Assembly: GCF_900109145.1 (NCBI RefSeq)
Contig: NZ_FNYY01000001.1
Span: 62,001-126,000 of the forward strand
DNA from: Marinovum algicola
GTDB lineage: Bacteria; Pseudomonadota; Alphaproteobacteria; Rhodobacterales; Rhodobacteraceae
DNA length: 64,000 nucleotides
Direction of reading: 5' to 3'
The position numbers and the translations under genes are program-made. The notes beneath the pieces are model-generated. The model was given only the letters and a program-made list of their open reading frames with translations. It was not told where the DNA came from and did no database searches. Of this stretch, positions 62,743-64,000 are shown in pieces. How positions within the stretch are numbered: position 1 is the first letter of the stretch; each line of letters begins with the position of its first letter.

Positions 62743-62766
62743 GCCGAGCCGGAATTGAATGTCTAG

Positions 62767-62794
62767 ACGCCCGCCGCATCGGCGGGCGTTTTCC
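62767..62794 (+). terminator. Rho-independent terminator after ctaE
   Basis: Perfect 10-bp stem ACGCCCGCCG / CGGCGGGCGT with a 3-nt loop CAT, followed by TTTCC, 24 nt after the ctaE stop. surf1 starts 147 nt beyond, so it is probably reached by readthrough or its own promoter. Confidence 0.8.
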
Positions 62795-62940
62795 TTTCCA
62801 GGGGCTGGCCGTGACACACCCGGCCCGGAACAAGGCGAGGCCAGCGCCGGCCCGGCTCGCCGGCCGCCTTTGCGGTTGCATAACCTGCCGGAACCATGGA
62901 AAACACGGGGCGCGCCATTTCCGTGCGACACCGGGACGTC

Positions 62941-63618
62941 ATGACACGCATTCTCTTTGCCCTGATCATCGGAGTGGCCGGCACCGCGCTGCTGGTCTGG
63001 CTGGGCACGTGGCAACTCCAGCGCCTCGCCTGGAAAGAAGACATCCTCGCCGCGATCGATGCCCGCATCGCCGCCGATCCGATCCCGCTGCCCGAGGTGC
63101 CCGACATTGCCGCCGATACCTATGCCCCGGTCGCCCTCAGCGGGCAGATCGGCAGCGCCGAGCTTTTTGTGCTGGTCTCGCAAAAACACAAGGGCGCCGG
63201 CTACCGCGTCATCGCCCCGTTCCTGACCAATACCGGCCGCCACATCCTGATTGATCGCGGCTTTATCCCGGTTGCCGCCCGCGACGCCGCCCGGCGCACC
63301 GGCCCGACCGAGATCACCGGCAATATCCACTGGCCCGACGACCGCACCTCCGCGACCCCCGAGAACGATCGGCAAGCCAACATCTGGTATGCCCGCGACG
63401 TCGGCGACATGGCCAAGGCCCTGAAGACCGAGCCGCTGCTTGTCATCCTGCGCAGCGAGACGCCCCCGGCGCCGGGGATCGCGCCGTTGCCGGTCGACAG
63501 CTCGGCCATCCCGAACGATCACCTGCAATATGCCGTCACATGGTTCTCCCTCGCCGCGATCTGGCTCGGGATGACCGGCTATTACATCTTCCGCGCACGC
63601 CAGACCAAGGACGCTTGA
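62941..63618 (+). CDS. SURF1-family cytochrome oxidase assembly protein
   Basis: 225 aa from the ATG at 62941. Typical topology: an N-terminal helix (LFALIIGVAGTALLVWLGTWQLQRL, the conserved WQLxR), a periplasmic domain with VLVSQKHKGAGYRVIAPF and HILIDRGFIP, and a C-terminal helix preceded by NDHLQYAVTWFSLAAIW. It supports heme a insertion into subunit I. It is separated from the cta genes by a terminator; thrC follows after 3 nt. Confidence 0.95.
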   Translation: MTRILFALIIGVAGTALLVWLGTWQLQRLAWKEDILAAIDARIAADPIPLPEVPDIAADTYAPVALSGQIGSAELFVLVSQKHKGAGYRVIAPFLTNTGRHILIDRGFIPVAARDAARRTGPTEITGNIHWPDDRTSATPENDRQANIWYARDVGDMAKALKTEPLLVILRSETPPAPGIAPLPVDSSAIPNDHLQYAVTWFSLAAIWLGMTGYYIFRARQTKDA

Positions 63619-63621
63619 GCG

Positions 63622-64000
63622 ATGAAATACATCTCGACCAGGGGCCGCGCCCCGGAACTTTCCTTCGAAGAGGCAATGCTCAGCGGCCTCGCCCGTGACG
63701 GCGGTCTCTATGTGCCGGCCGAAATTCCGCAGATGTCACGCGCCGATATCGCGGCGCTGGCCGGTCTCAGCTACGAGGAATCCGCCTTTCGCGTGATGCG
63801 CCCCTTTGTCGGCGACAGCTTCACCGACGAAAGCTTCGGCGATATCATCGCCCGCGCCTATGCCGGATTTGGCCATGGCGCCCGCGCGCCGCTGGTGCAG
63901 CTGGCGCCCAACCACTTCCTGCTCGAGCTGTTCCACGGGCCGACGCTGGCGTTCAAGGATTTCGCCATGCAGTTGATCGGCCAGCTGTTCGAGGATGCGC
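63622..64000 (+). CDS. thrC: Threonine synthase (N-terminal part; 3' end outside window)
   Basis: 126 codons are visible. MKYISTRGRAPELSFEEAMLSGLARDGGLYVP is the usual N-terminus, and the pyridoxal-phosphate lysine lies in GPTLAFKDFAMQ near the edge. It converts O-phosphohomoserine to threonine. It starts 3 nt after the surf1 gene, so the two are cotranscribed, a linkage frequent in alphaproteobacteria. Confidence 0.95.
   Translation, partial: MKYISTRGRAPELSFEEAMLSGLARDGGLYVPAEIPQMSRADIAALAGLSYEESAFRVMRPFVGDSFTDESFGDIIARAYAGFGHGARAPLVQLAPNHFLLELFHGPTLAFKDFAMQLIGQLFEDA

Overview
The window is high-GC DNA of an alphaproteobacterium, most likely order Rhodobacterales (Roseobacter/Rhodobacter relatives). 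The evidence is a GcrA cell-cycle regulator, a Tad pilus locus with Flp pilins ending in GGQNDF, an aa3 oxidase assembly operon in the order ctaC-ctaB-small ORF-ctaG-ctaE-surf1, a pyrB/pseudo-dihydroorotase pair and several families of short palindromic repeats. All functional calls come from reading motifs in the translated sequence; no database search was run. I see no rRNA, tRNA, CRISPR array, prophage or insertion sequence. Most of the window is chromosomal core, with the Tad locus and the repeats as the accessory part.

Layout. 1-3.3 kb: a truncated EAL-domain protein, ttcA and an ABC-2 permease (minus strand). 3.4-8.2 kb: gcrA, then dnaX-ybaB-TraB/GumN-recR, a replication/recombination cluster. 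8.3-11.8 kb (minus): pyrB, a 183-aa membrane-anchored protein, a 33-residue membrane peptide, a dihydroorotase homologue that has lost its metal ligands, and plsY. 12-18.4 kb: a cysteine-poor family-4-like uracil-DNA glycosylase, moaB and an RND pump with its adaptor. 18.6-27.2 kb: tolQ-tolR-tolA-tolB-pal-cpoB, then tilS and ftsH, the tol-pal-tilS-ftsH block common in alphaproteobacteria. 27.7-30.6 kb: a one-carbon group of fhs, a chorismate-mutase-like gene and folD. 30.6-35.1 kb: a hotdog thioesterase, a membrane LytTR regulator, and the PdeM phosphoesterase with its DEXH helicase.

35.3-48.3 kb (minus) is the Tad/Flp pilus locus, read from right to left: three Flp pilins (two identical in DNA), CpaB, the CpaC secretin, an OmpA-like lipoprotein, CpaE/TadZ, the CpaF/TadA ATPase, TadB, TadC, two TPR lipoproteins, the CpaA prepilin peptidase and an AAA+ ATPase. 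A lytic transglycosylase is divergent from it. No TadE, TadF or TadG is present. Rho-independent-type hairpins inside the locus suggest stepped expression, with most transcript made for the pilins.

49.6-64 kb: a CoA-transferase pair (scoAB), an ArsR/SRPBCC pair, an L,D-transpeptidase, topA, a small exported protein, dprA, tldD, the cta operon with surf1, and the start of thrC. A 116-bp tandem repeat built of three hairpins lies between topA and the L,D-transpeptidase gene. At least three families of short interspersed palindromes occupy the gaps between genes throughout the window.
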